A DNA stretch of 64,000 bases from an uncultured Thermoproteales archaeon (GTDB lineage Archaea; Thermoproteota; Thermoprotei; Thermoproteales; Thermoproteaceae), in assembly GCA_938027595.1 (NCBI GenBank), contig CALJAK010000007.1, positions 45,982 to 109,981 on the forward strand, given 5' to 3'. Within the stretch, counting starts at the first letter, position 1, and each line of letters begins with the position of its first letter. Positions 33,224-41,477 of this stretch are shown one piece after another. The translations under genes were made by a program, and so were the position numbers. The notes under the pieces are model-generated. The model had not been told where the DNA came from. It saw nothing but the letters and a program-made list of their open reading frames with translations, and searched no databases.

Positions 33224-34165
33224 CTCCATGTATCTGTGGTGTAAGTCAACCCGGCCGAATTGCTCGAGGTCTCTCCTCACGTACTCTCTCGCTTTTTCTC
33301 TATTCATGGGGGTCACAACTCCATTTCTATATATAGAGAGAGGCGACACGTCTCTGTCTACAACTCCATAGAGGTGAGACAGGGGGCCCACGTACTTACC
33401 TCCAAACACTGAAGTCCCTATGGCTGTCTTGACGAATTCTCCAAAGACAACTCCGAGTTTTCTGTAAACACCGCGGCTGTATGTGGGTTTGACGAGACCC
33501 AGAGTGTTCTTTAAGTTAGACACGTTAGTCCCGGCCCCTAGGTTTACAAACGGCGCTATGTAGGAGTCGCCCACGTACCCACTGTGTTGTTTCCGGACGT
33601 AGGCGTCTAAAATGGCGTTTTTAACTTCGTCTCGCGCCTTGGTGCTGTGGTATAGAACTGTCCCGGGCCTGACGTATGTGAAGGGCAACACTTCGGAACT
33701 GGGCCCCACGACTGCAGGTCCCTCTATGTAAGTATATTCACGTATCTTCCCCCTACAGTAGACATCCCCCCTCATGTGTCCCCTCACATCTCCCCCGGCG
33801 AGCTCCACGCCGAGTTGTTTCAATTTATCCAGAGCTAACTTCATGAACTCTACGTTTTTCTCAATCAAATCGGCGACGGTGGTTAGAGGCTCTGCGCCAC
33901 TTACACACGTGCGGCCGGCGAGTAGGTGGGGAACACACCCCACGTGTACTTTAGGCACGTCGTTTGGTGGGGGACTCTTCACTTCATATCTACATCCCTC
34001 TAGAATTAGTGGGATGTCTAACTCTTCCTCTACATATATCACCACTTTCCCCCGGTCGCAGTACGCCAAAGCGGTTAATTCCACTAGCCTAAACCCCCCA
34101 ACAATGAGGTAAGGCGCGGGGGTAGCGAGAGGTGGGGGCAAACTCCCAACTAGAGCAACTTCCAC
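33200..34165 (-). CDS. GlmU-like sugar nucleotidyltransferase/acyltransferase homologue
   Basis: This 321-aa protein has an N-terminal half with alternating strands and helices. Its C-terminal half is a left-handed beta-helix, shown by spaced turns in YTYIEGPAVVGPSSEVLPFTYVRPGTVLYHSTKARDEV and GDSYIAPFVNLGAGTNVSNLKNT. The phrase LGVVFGEFVKTAIGTSVFGGKYVGPLSHLYG matches the family of GlmU-like proteins with a reduced nucleotidyltransferase part. The usual LAAGxGTRM pyrophosphorylase signature is absent, so it may be an acyltransferase or a non-catalytic relative. Confidence 0.7.
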   Translation of the reverse strand: MEVALVGSLPPPLATPAPYLIVGGFRLVELTALAYCDRGKVVIYVEEELDIPLILEGCRYEVKSPPPNDVPKVHVGCVPHLLAGRTCVSGAEPLTTVADLIEKNVEFMKLALDKLKQLGVELAGGDVRGHMRGDVYCRGKIREYTYIEGPAVVGPSSEVLPFTYVRPGTVLYHSTKARDEVKNAILDAYVRKQHSGYVGDSYIAPFVNLGAGTNVSNLKNTLGLVKPTYSRGVYRKLGVVFGEFVKTAIGTSVFGGKYVGPLSHLYGVVDRDVSPLSIYRNGVVTPMNREKAREYVRRDLEQFGRVDLHHRYMELLEKFFL

Positions 34166-34184
34166 AATTATAACTATTTAAAAA

Positions 34185-34901
34185 TTGAAAATTGTGATTG
34201 GAGAAATAGTGAAGCGGTTAATCGGCGTAGAGGACTCTCCCAAATGGCTCGAGCGTGAAGTGTATAAGAAAATAGAGGAGGGACTAGCTGTAGTTGACGC
34301 AGTGAATTACCTAGCGCCTTGGCTATGGAAGATATACAAATCGAACGTAATTCGGCACAAACCGGGGCGCTCTAGCGTTAGGAAAGCGTCACATTTCCTC
34401 GTGGCTGAGTTTCTAGAGCAGTTGGGTTACGAGGTGACGTTTGTACAACTCTTTGGCACAACGCTGCCGGCAGCTAAATCAAGCCGAGGTGACGTGCCGG
34501 TGCTGCCGCTGTTTGACACAAAACGCAAGTCTCTGTACCTAGCTGCCAAAGCCAAGAAGTTGGGGATTGTAACAGTCACTACGGAAAGACTAGAGGGAGT
34601 CACGGCTGAGGTGATTAAATTAGACAAATCGCCCTATTACTATCTATTTGTGCCAAATTTGAAGAAGTACATAGAAACAGCTCCGCCTATAGCTGCCGAG
34701 GTGGACAAGAAAAATCTAGACCTCTACTACTACTGGCGTTACTTCAGACAGAGGGGATACCTAGTTCTTGTTGAGAAAGAAATAGGCGGCGTGGAAGTGG
34801 ACATCCTCGCCGTGGGACTTGGTAAATATGCAGTAGTGAGAGAGGGCAATAGGAGAGTTACGAGACTTAAAAAATTAGTAGACGCAGTCTACTTAGTCTG
34901 A
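34185..34901 (+). CDS. hypothetical protein with degenerate nuclease-like C-terminus
   Basis: I do not recognise this 238-aa protein. Two segments look like the first helix and strand of restriction-type folds: RKASHFLVAEFLEQLGYEVTFV (about residues 66-87) and WRYFRQRGYLVLVEKEIGGVEVDILAVGLGKYAVV (about 186-220). The second ends in YAVVRE where an active nuclease would have E-x-K, so catalysis would be lost or altered. The start may be TTG 34185 or GTG 34194. An AT-rich tract (about 34168-34184) lies just before. It converges with the next gene, with a 13-nt overlap. Confidence 0.65.
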   Translation: MKIVIGEIVKRLIGVEDSPKWLEREVYKKIEEGLAVVDAVNYLAPWLWKIYKSNVIRHKPGRSSVRKASHFLVAEFLEQLGYEVTFVQLFGTTLPAAKSSRGDVPVLPLFDTKRKSLYLAAKAKKLGIVTVTTERLEGVTAEVIKLDKSPYYYLFVPNLKKYIETAPPIAAEVDKKNLDLYYYWRYFRQRGYLVLVEKEIGGVEVDILAVGLGKYAVVREGNRRVTRLKKLVDAVYLV

Positions 34902-35164
34902 GCAGTTTTCCTCTGTCCAACTTTCTCAATTTGCTTCTCTAAGAGAGACAAGTGGAAATTCAATTCCTCTATGGCGAATTTCTTCGCCATCTCCCTGCCG
35001 TATTTTATGAGGTTGTCTACGTCTCTTATCTTCCCCCTATTTACCTTCTCTTGTAGTGTGTAGACAACACATTCCACTAGCTTTTCTCTAAACTCGAGAC
35101 TCTTCGCTGTATTTTTCTCTCTCTCTGCTAGTAGTATTAACTTCTCCCACTTGTCACAACCCAT
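34889..35164 (-). CDS. hypothetical helical protein (91 aa)
   Basis: I do not recognise this protein. It appears all-helical and highly charged (WEKLILLAEREKNTAKSLEFREKLVE and so on) with one likely coiled-coil region in the C-terminal half. ATG 35164 is preferred over TTG 35176 because a TATA-like tract (TATTTAAG, 35190-35183 on the minus strand) lies about 22 nt upstream of it. It lies 29 nt after the RHH regulator gene on the same strand. Confidence 0.65.
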   Translation of the reverse strand: MGCDKWEKLILLAEREKNTAKSLEFREKLVECVVYTLQEKVNRGKIRDVDNLIKYGREMAKKFAIEELNFHLSLLEKQIEKVGQRKTAQTK

Positions 35165-35193
35165 GGCGTGCCGCAATTCTAAACTTAAATACT

Positions 35194-35766
35194 TTATTCA
35201 AGAATAGACAACTGCGTTCTCAATTTTGTGAGTTTCAAATATTCATCTTCCAACCCCATTTTTTTCGCAGTTTTCAACGCCTTCACAACTCTCTTACTCA
35301 ACTTCACGGCGATTTCTGGATTTCTAGGCACAATGCCCGCTCTCACTTTCTTTATGTAATCCTCAACGTCTCTAATTACGGCAATCACTTCTTCTACAGC
35401 CAACTCCAATTCTTCGTCGTCTATGTTTCTAGACTTCTGGACATTTACGTTAAGCACAATGGGCTCTATGAAAATTCTCTCTTTAGGCCTCTCTATGTTA
35501 TACTTACCGAGTAAATAGCCAGCTATTAGATAACGCACTAATTCCGAAACGCCGTTGAGTTCTTCTCTTTTAGTAAGCTCTTCGAGAACTTTCTTCACTT
35601 TCTTGTGCACACGCACTGAGACAATTGTTCCATCTCTATCTGGAGCTCTAAACAAATCGCTGTAGGTTAAGTCAAATTCCCTAACGGCCCCCGTGGTGTT
35701 TGTCTCTGGAGTGTTTCTCATGTAAACAATCTCTGGTGAGTTATATACTCCAACATCTATTTTCAA
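35194..35766 (-). CDS. ribbon-helix-helix DNA-binding protein
   Basis: In this 190-aa protein residues 45-92 fit a ribbon-helix-helix domain: a strand (GTIVSVRVHKKV), a helix (KKVLEELTKREELNG) and a helix (VSELVRYLIAGYLLGKYN). The C-terminal 95 residues are helical and could mediate assembly or ligand binding. It is probably a transcription regulator. Its start lies close to the divergent glycosyltransferase promoter (43 bp between starts), so control of that gene or of itself is plausible but unproved. An internal ATG at residue 16 is an alternative start. Confidence 0.72.
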   Translation of the reverse strand: MKIDVGVYNSPEIVYMRNTPETNTTGAVREFDLTYSDLFRAPDRDGTIVSVRVHKKVKKVLEELTKREELNGVSELVRYLIAGYLLGKYNIERPKERIFIEPIVLNVNVQKSRNIDDEELELAVEEVIAVIRDVEDYIKKVRAGIVPRNPEIAVKLSKRVVKALKTAKKMGLEDEYLKLTKLRTQLSILE

Positions 35767-35809
35767 CTATGACACTTTAACATTGTTGTATTTATAACAA
35801 AGTTAATTG

Positions 35810-36874
35810 ATGGCTGTGTTGATAGCGGTGGTGGTGTTGGCGCTTGTGACGCTTGCAGCTCTTGGACTCGCCAGAGAATACTTCTTCTGGAGAAGTAGAG
35901 AGGACAACTCGCCGCAGACATGTCGCAAGATCTCCGTAATAATCCCAATGCGTGGAATCCACCAGTGGACAGTGGAGAATTTGAAGTCTATAACGTCTCA
36001 AACAACAAACGCAGAAGTTGACTACATATTCGTCGTAGACACGCCGGAGGATCCCGCCTATGGCGTCGCACAGAAATTCGGCAGAGTTATACTCAGCAAA
36101 GGCCCCGGTAAGAACATAGCTCTAGCCACAGCGCTAGAGAGAGTAGACGGCGATTGTGTAGTGGTGGCTGACGACGACATCAAGCCCGGTAGTCAATGGC
36201 TCCACAACCTCACATCGCCCTTGGCAAAATACGACGCGGTGACTAGCTACAGGTGGTACGTCGGGAGTGAGTTGTGTCACAGAGTCAAACTCTCTCTGAG
36301 TAATTTGGCATTTCCAGCTATGTTGGACGAGAGGAGTAGGTTCGTCTGGGGTGGCTCCACGGCGTTTAGAAGAGAGTTAATTAGTGAATTAATCCAGCGG
36401 CTCCCCAAATACGTAAGTGACGACTACGTAATTTACTCAGTTTTGAAAGAGAGAGGCGGCCGCATATGGTTTGCAAAAAGCGCGATAGTCCCAACGCCAG
36501 ATTCTAAATGCGCCGTGCTAGACGCATTGCGCTGGGGGATACGGCAAATTTTGATGGTTAAGTGGCACGCGCCGATTGGCTGGCGCGTTGGACTTTTCAT
36601 CTACACCACAAACTTCGTTCTCTCTATCGTCTTCCCAATAGTCGGCGTGGTTGCGAGCAATCCAGAGCTACTCCTGGGGCTCCTCCTACATCCCATAAAC
36701 TTAGCCAAAGACGTGGTGAGAGCTCGCGGAGTTGGGCGTCACGCAGAGATATCTATAAGTCTTAGAGACGTGGTATCCACGTGGGCAGTGGGGACTTTGG
36801 CAATTCCGCTGGCTATATGGACATCTATATTTGTGAAATGTGTCGATTGGAGGGGTAGGAGGATATGCCGCTAG
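35810..36874 (+). CDS. membrane-bound family 2 glycosyltransferase
   Basis: This 354-aa protein has one N-terminal membrane helix (about residues 3-22), then a GT-A fold of family 2 with ISVIIPMRGIHQWTVENLKSI, a DDD metal site (VVVADDDIKPGS) and the acceptor-side Asp pair in KYVSDDYVIY. Two or three C-terminal membrane segments follow (about 260-340). The arrangement resembles ceramide-glucosyltransferase-like enzymes, so a lipid or polyprenyl acceptor is possible. ATG 35810 is preferred over TTG 35807. A small membrane-protein gene overlaps its stop. Confidence 0.85.
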   Translation: MAVLIAVVVLALVTLAALGLAREYFFWRSREDNSPQTCRKISVIIPMRGIHQWTVENLKSITSQTTNAEVDYIFVVDTPEDPAYGVAQKFGRVILSKGPGKNIALATALERVDGDCVVVADDDIKPGSQWLHNLTSPLAKYDAVTSYRWYVGSELCHRVKLSLSNLAFPAMLDERSRFVWGGSTAFRRELISELIQRLPKYVSDDYVIYSVLKERGGRIWFAKSAIVPTPDSKCAVLDALRWGIRQILMVKWHAPIGWRVGLFIYTTNFVLSIVFPIVGVVASNPELLLGLLLHPINLAKDVVRARGVGRHAEISISLRDVVSTWAVGTLAIPLAIWTSIFVKCVDWRGRRICR

Positions 36875-37113
36875 CGGAGATCGTCTGGAATATCTTCAAG
36901 ACTATCTTTTACCTAACTGCGTCGTTTTTCACTCCAAGCATGGGGGAGGTCGGGGGGAGGGCTATGGCTGCGTTGCTTTTGGTGACTTTCTTCTTTTTGT
37001 CTGGAGTTTTCAGGAGAAGTAGAAGAGTGGCGGGGTTGCTTTTGGCGGTCTCTATAGCGTTAGTGGCGTTGAGTGTAGTTATTAATGATTATTTTTTACC
37101 GTGGGGCGGATAG
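36865..37113 (+). CDS. small membrane protein (82 aa)
   Basis: I do not recognise this protein. It has three hydrophobic segments (about 8-24, 34-48 and 57-75) with a basic loop RRSRRV between the last two, which should be cytoplasmic. It overlaps the glycosyltransferase stop by 10 nt and the ABCE1 start by 13 nt. This double overlap on the same strand suggests a coupled set, and a role at the membrane with the glycosyltransferase is an inference. Confidence 0.65.
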   Translation: MPLAEIVWNIFKTIFYLTASFFTPSMGEVGGRAMAALLLVTFFFLSGVFRRSRRVAGLLLAVSIALVALSVVINDYFLPWGG

Positions 37114-38867
37114 CTGTAGTAGATAGAGACTCCTGCCAGCCGAAGAAATGTGGATGGGAGTGTATAAAGTACTGCCCAGTGAACCGCAGTGGCAAAGTGG
37201 TGTGGATAGATGAGCAGTCGAAAAAAGCCGCAATTTCGGAAGTTCTGTGTATCGGTTGTGGGATATGTGTACATAAATGTCCATTTCAAGCCATCACTAT
37301 CGTAAACTTGCCGGACGAGTTGGAGAGAGACTGTGTACACAAATATGGCGTTAGTGGTTTTAGATTATACAGACTGCCGATTATAAAGAAGGGGAAAGTG
37401 ATAGGCATTCTAGGTCGCAATGCTCTGGGGAAAACAACAATGGCGAGAATACTCTCTGGCGAGCTAACGCCGAATTTGTGTAGAGGCGAGGCGACGCGGG
37501 AGGAGGTAGTTAAACAATTCAGAGGCACAGAGCTACATGCGTACTTCACAGAGTTGTACAGCGGGAGACTCAAGACTGTGCACAAGATACAATACATAGA
37601 ATTGATCCCCATGTATCTAAAGGGGCCTCTCTCTGAGGTAGTGGAAAAAGCCGGCGTGGACAAACGATATCTAGAGAAATTCGGCCTCCACAAATTGCTA
37701 GATAGGAGAGTAGAGGAGTTATCCGGGGGGGAGCTACAGAAGTTGGCGATTGCCGCAGCTCTGTCGAAAGAGGCGCATGTCTACATATTCGACGAGCCGG
37801 CTACACATTTAGACATAGTAGAGAGAGTGAGGGTGGCTGACGCCATTAGAGAGCGAGCTGTAGATAAGTACGTAGTGGTTGTGGAACACGACCTCACAGT
37901 TTTGGATTTTCTGGCGGATAACGTAGTCGTGATATATGGAAAACCCGGCGCGTACGGCGTGGTTTCTCACCCAGCGGGCGCTAGGGAGGCAATCAACGAA
38001 TACCTATCTGGATACATATCCTCTGAAAACATGAAAATACGCGATAGAGCAATCAAATTCGAAGTTAGACCGCCAGAGCGGAGAATTGGCAAAAAACAGC
38101 CAGTTGTAGAGTGGAGTGATCTACTCGTCGACTTGGGGAGCTTTAAGCTTGAGATGGCGTCTTCTCACATATCCATGGGGGAAGTGGTGGGCGTCATCGG
38201 CCCCAACGGCATTGGCAAGACTACATTTCTCAAAGTCTTGGTGGGGGAGCTCAAACCCACGTCGGGCTCAGTGAGCGTCGTGGCTAAAGTGAGTTACAAA
38301 CCTCAATACATTAGAGACATTGCGGTGAGGAACTCAGACACGCCGATCCGCCTCTGGTTGGCTCAGCAAGTTGGCGACTACGCCGACAACCCCATATGGC
38401 CGGAGTTAGACAGTGGCTTTAACCTAACGCCGCTGATGGACAGAAATTTGGGAGAGTTGTCCGGCGGCGAGCTGCAGAGAGTTGTGGTGGCAGCGGCGTT
38501 GTTGAGAAAGGCTGACTTGTACATAATGGACGAACCAATGGCGTATTTAGACATAGAACAACGCATTGCCGTGGCTAGAGTCATCCGCAGGATAATTGAG
38601 GAGAGCGAAACCGCGATGTTGGTAGTGGAGCACGACATCTCTATGGTGGATTACATGTCGAACGCAATCATGCCGTTCGTGGGCGAGCCTGGAGTGAGGG
38701 GCACTTCGCCAGGCGTCGTGGACATGAGGACTGGGATGAACACTTTCCTCAAGTGGGCAGACGCCTCTTTCAGAAGAGACGTGAAGTCGGCTAGACCTAG
38801 GTTGAACAAACCCAACTCGGCGCTGGATAGAGAACAGAAAGAAAAAGGCGAGCTCTACTACGCCTAG
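37101..38867 (+). CDS. abce1: ribosome recycling ATPase ABCE1 (Rli1)
   Basis: ABCE1 (588 aa) splits post-termination ribosomes together with aRF1 or aPelota. The N-terminal iron-sulphur domain has Cys12, 17, 21 and 25 and a second cluster CIGCGICVHKCP. There are two nucleotide-binding domains with Walker A GRNALGKTT and GPNGIGKTT and signatures LSGGELQKL and LSGGELQRV. It starts at GTG 37101, within the end of the small membrane-protein gene. Its 3' end overlaps a convergent hypothetical gene by 4 nt. Confidence 0.96.
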   Translation: MGRIAVVDRDSCQPKKCGWECIKYCPVNRSGKVVWIDEQSKKAAISEVLCIGCGICVHKCPFQAITIVNLPDELERDCVHKYGVSGFRLYRLPIIKKGKVIGILGRNALGKTTMARILSGELTPNLCRGEATREEVVKQFRGTELHAYFTELYSGRLKTVHKIQYIELIPMYLKGPLSEVVEKAGVDKRYLEKFGLHKLLDRRVEELSGGELQKLAIAAALSKEAHVYIFDEPATHLDIVERVRVADAIRERAVDKYVVVVEHDLTVLDFLADNVVVIYGKPGAYGVVSHPAGAREAINEYLSGYISSENMKIRDRAIKFEVRPPERRIGKKQPVVEWSDLLVDLGSFKLEMASSHISMGEVVGVIGPNGIGKTTFLKVLVGELKPTSGSVSVVAKVSYKPQYIRDIAVRNSDTPIRLWLAQQVGDYADNPIWPELDSGFNLTPLMDRNLGELSGGELQRVVVAAALLRKADLYIMDEPMAYLDIEQRIAVARVIRRIIEESETAMLVVEHDISMVDYMSNAIMPFVGEPGVRGTSPGVVDMRTGMNTFLKWADASFRRDVKSARPRLNKPNSALDREQKEKGELYYA

Positions 38868-39490
38868 AGAGTTAGTTTGTACACGTTGTAGAGGTAGTCC
38901 GGTCTGTATCTAGAGAGATCTAGCTGGCTGAGGTGATTGTCGTCAGTGGCTACCGTGACGAATTCTCCCCCATGGCGCTGCGTTTCGCATATTGCACTCT
39001 CTATGGCTTCGCCGAGGTACTCCGGCGTTGACCAGAGGTAGTCTATGTTGAAATTCCACCGGTTTAGATACACCACGTACTTCACATCTCTCCCACTCGT
39101 CAACACGGCGTGGTCTGGAATTGGTTGTGGATGTCCCTCCACACGGTCGGCGTAGACACCCATGGCGCAGGGCCGCGACGTTGTGTATATGTACAAAGCG
39201 CCACGGTGGTTGTACAACCCAGCGTCTACCGAGTTGGGCGTTATCAAAATCTTCACCCCACGCAGCGGAGTCAAGAAGTCTAACTTCTTCACTTGCTTGA
39301 GTATCGCTATGAATACCTCCTCTAGTCTCGGCTTTTCAGAAGACCAACGAGCTTTCAGAACGCAACCATCCACCACTCTGTAGAGTGGAAATATCTCCAC
39401 CAGCGGCTTGGCCCAGAAGAGTTTAAGCCGCCCCAATTGTTTATACCACGCTAGAAACCCCTCCAGTGTGAAGGGGGGTATACAAGTCAT
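38864..39490 (-). CDS. hypothetical protein (208 aa)
   Basis: I do not recognise this protein. It looks like a soluble alpha/beta protein. Distinctive phrases are LRGVKILITPNSVDAGLYNHRGALYIYTTSRPCAMG and HGGEFVTVATDDNHLSQLDLSRYRPDYLYNVYKL. Its start overlaps the stop of the 120-aa gene upstream by 1 nt, so the two are likely made together. A third unknown gene reads away from them at 39900. Confidence 0.65.
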   Translation of the reverse strand: MTCIPPFTLEGFLAWYKQLGRLKLFWAKPLVEIFPLYRVVDGCVLKARWSSEKPRLEEVFIAILKQVKKLDFLTPLRGVKILITPNSVDAGLYNHRGALYIYTTSRPCAMGVYADRVEGHPQPIPDHAVLTSGRDVKYVVYLNRWNFNIDYLWSTPEYLGEAIESAICETQRHGGEFVTVATDDNHLSQLDLSRYRPDYLYNVYKLTL

Positions 39491-39852
39491 TAGGCAAATA
39501 GCGAGATGCGCCTCGTCACTAACTTCTCCAGATCTGACAATACCGAGAGTAACTCTCCGTAGTTTTTACTAGCGATGAGCGAGAGTAACGTGTTTAATTT
39601 GTCAAAGACAGCTGCGTCTATCTGCTCAAGCTCTCTCCTAGACTTGGGCCTCCCCTCGGTGGATTTGACTCTCACGGCTATCATATTCACCGCCTTGAGA
39701 GCTCTGCCGAGCTCCTCCACGCTGTGTGCATCCAACATGTGTTTACGTATCTCAGCCTCTATCTCCTTCAAACCTTTGTAAATCATTTGACGTATTTTCG
39801 GCTCGTCGTCAATGTTTTTGTACCCTGGAAATACAAAAATGCGGCGAGCCAT
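39490..39852 (-). CDS. hypothetical helical protein (120 aa)
   Basis: I do not recognise this protein. After a short start (MARRIFVFPGYKNIDDEPKI) it appears to form a helical bundle, with a basic ARRIF start and TRRISLFA end. It is coupled to the 208-aa gene downstream. The start at ATG 39852 is 47 bp from the divergent 207-aa gene. Confidence 0.65.
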   Translation of the reverse strand: MARRIFVFPGYKNIDDEPKIRQMIYKGLKEIEAEIRKHMLDAHSVEELGRALKAVNMIAVRVKSTEGRPKSRRELEQIDAAVFDKLNTLLSLIASKNYGELLSVLSDLEKLVTRRISLFA

Positions 39853-39899
39853 TGAATTAACGGTCGATGTGGTTTAAATATCTTAAACTCTAGAGGTCC
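39853..39899. promoter_or_regulatory. divergent promoter of two unknown genes
   Basis: TTTAAATA (39873-39880) lies about 24 nt before GTG 39900 and about 24 nt before ATG 39852 on the other strand. It could serve as the TATA box in both directions. Confidence 0.5.
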
Positions 39900-40523
39900 G
39901 TGGGGTGGATAGACCACTTTGACTACTACGGCCCCATCTACGACTTTAGACTACTAGAAGAACCCAAGTTCTTAACTACCGCAATAGTGACTGTACAATC
40001 TGAAGAGGGGTTCCAACACGCCGTTAGCGGCTGGGCTAAGTTCGGAAATCCCACAGTGGTGGAGGCTGTGTACGCTTACGTAACGCAAGTGAAGAGAGGC
40101 GTGTTAGACAAGGGGGCGCTTGTCCAGAAGCTCCTACCGCTCTTCCCCAAGTTAGAGGAGTGGGACGTGTTGGCACTCCAGCGAGTTTTAAAACTAGCGC
40201 TGGGAGTCACCACATGCGACTTGGGAGTGGCCGTGTTGACACACATCCCAGTTGGCGACGCTCCACCGCCGGCGCTGCCGTTGACAACTATTTTCCAACT
40301 CCAACGCGCCAACTCCACAATATACATCGCTAGAAACAACGCCGGGACGCGAGTCTACGACTTGGAAACCATGTGCGTAATTCCCATGTCGAGCAGAGGC
40401 CCCCCGCACCCCCTCTACAGAGCGTACGTAGAGGGTTATCAAATCAGCACCGAGACGCCCGGAGAAAGAGACTTGTGCGTCGTCCACAGACGTTTAAAGA
40501 CGCGGTGTGTCCCGTTTTATTGA
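39900..40523 (+). CDS. hypothetical protein (207 aa)
   Basis: I do not recognise this protein. It is soluble and of mixed fold, with three of its four cysteines in the second half. The start GTG 39900 fits a leaderless message from the TATA-like tract at 39873-39880. It is divergent from the 120/208-aa pair, and its 3' end overlaps the methyltransferase gene by 30 nt. Confidence 0.65.
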   Translation: MGWIDHFDYYGPIYDFRLLEEPKFLTTAIVTVQSEEGFQHAVSGWAKFGNPTVVEAVYAYVTQVKRGVLDKGALVQKLLPLFPKLEEWDVLALQRVLKLALGVTTCDLGVAVLTHIPVGDAPPPALPLTTIFQLQRANSTIYIARNNAGTRVYDLETMCVIPMSSRGPPHPLYRAYVEGYQISTETPGERDLCVVHRRLKTRCVPFY

Positions 40524-41159
40524 CTTAGCTACATACATGTAGACACTCCCCAGACCCCTCTCTCTAAACGCCAAGAGGACAGCGTGTCTCTCTATGACTT
40601 TTCTAATTTCCGAATTTTTAGGTTGAGATTTCATAATGTTGTATATCGCTCTATACTCGCCGTATGCGCCCGCCACTAAACACGTCAATATTGGCACGAC
40701 GTATTTCGTGTAGAGCGTCAACAACCACCTGGCGAGCTCGCCATCTGGCTTGCCTATGGAAACCACCACGTGGTAATCCGCCACTCTGCTAAACTCAGCC
40801 ACCACTCTCTCTAAATCACTAGCGGCATGTAGAGAATAACCGGCGGCAACCACGTCAAAACTTCCCCCCCTAAACGGCATGTGTTCAAAAACACCCACTA
40901 CTTTCTCGTCAGCCACATTGTTGATTTTCAACATTTCTATGGCGAAGTCGAGAGCGACTACGTACTTAACTCCATTGAAGTGTCTAGCCATATTCCCCGG
41001 GCCAGCTCCAGCGTCTAGTATCTTCAAATGCCGCTTTCTACTGTTGAAAAGCCCGACGGCCTCCCGCCTCCACTTGTCTACGTTACCCAAGGTAATCACT
41101 AAGTTAGCTCTCTCATATCTACCCGCGATTTTCTCATAGACTTGGCGTAAGTCACTCAT
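40494..41159 (-). CDS. UbiE-like SAM-dependent methyltransferase
   Basis: This 221-aa protein has class I methyltransferase motif I (LKILDAGAGPGNMARHF), an acidic strand end (VVALDFAIEML) and post-I VAAGYSLHAASDLERVV. The start region YEKIAGRYERANLVITLGNVDKWRREAV resembles UbiE/MenG enzymes that methylate quinone rings, and a UbiA-type gene is present elsewhere in the window. The substrate remains a guess. ATG 41159 is chosen over an earlier in-frame ATG because it gives the UbiE-like start, and it overlaps the upstream gene by 8 nt. Confidence 0.82.
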   Translation of the reverse strand: MSDLRQVYEKIAGRYERANLVITLGNVDKWRREAVGLFNSRKRHLKILDAGAGPGNMARHFNGVKYVVALDFAIEMLKINNVADEKVVGVFEHMPFRGGSFDVVAAGYSLHAASDLERVVAEFSRVADYHVVVSIGKPDGELARWLLTLYTKYVVPILTCLVAGAYGEYRAIYNIMKSQPKNSEIRKVIERHAVLLAFRERGLGSVYMYVAKSIKRDTPRL

Positions 41160-41469
41160 AAAAATAGTATAGAAACCAAGCGACAAAGGCGAGACCCGCC
41201 ACCCACAGCCAGAGCCAATTTCTCCCCATGCGCAAGAGCCACAAGTAAAGCCCAGCCACTCCGTGGATGACGGCAGTTGTCACAGTGATCGCCATCGCGG
41301 TGCCCAGATGTAACTTGACGCAGGTGCCGTATGTGAAAATTCCAAAAGTGGCTCTCTCAACCACCTCCGGCTTGGCTAGGCAGAGTCCCGAAACCGCCGC
41401 GAGAAACCCAAAGACAATCAACATGACGGAGGTGACGCCCAAAATGAAGACATTTATAGAAACCCACAC
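41152..41469 (-). CDS. small membrane protein with histidines in helices (105 aa)
   Basis: I do not recognise the family with certainty. Three hydrophobic segments (about 5-32, 54-78 and 83-103) are visible, with His54 and His66 in the middle helix, an arrangement sometimes used for haem or quinone binding. It starts at GTG 41469, 8 bp from the oppositely oriented nitroreductase start, and runs into the methyltransferase gene with an 8-nt overlap. Confidence 0.65.
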   Translation of the reverse strand: MWVSINVFILGVTSVMLIVFGFLAAVSGLCLAKPEVVERATFGIFTYGTCVKLHLGTAMAITVTTAVIHGVAGLYLWLLRMGRNWLWLWVAGLAFVAWFLYYFYE

Positions 41470-41477
41470 AGTAATAC

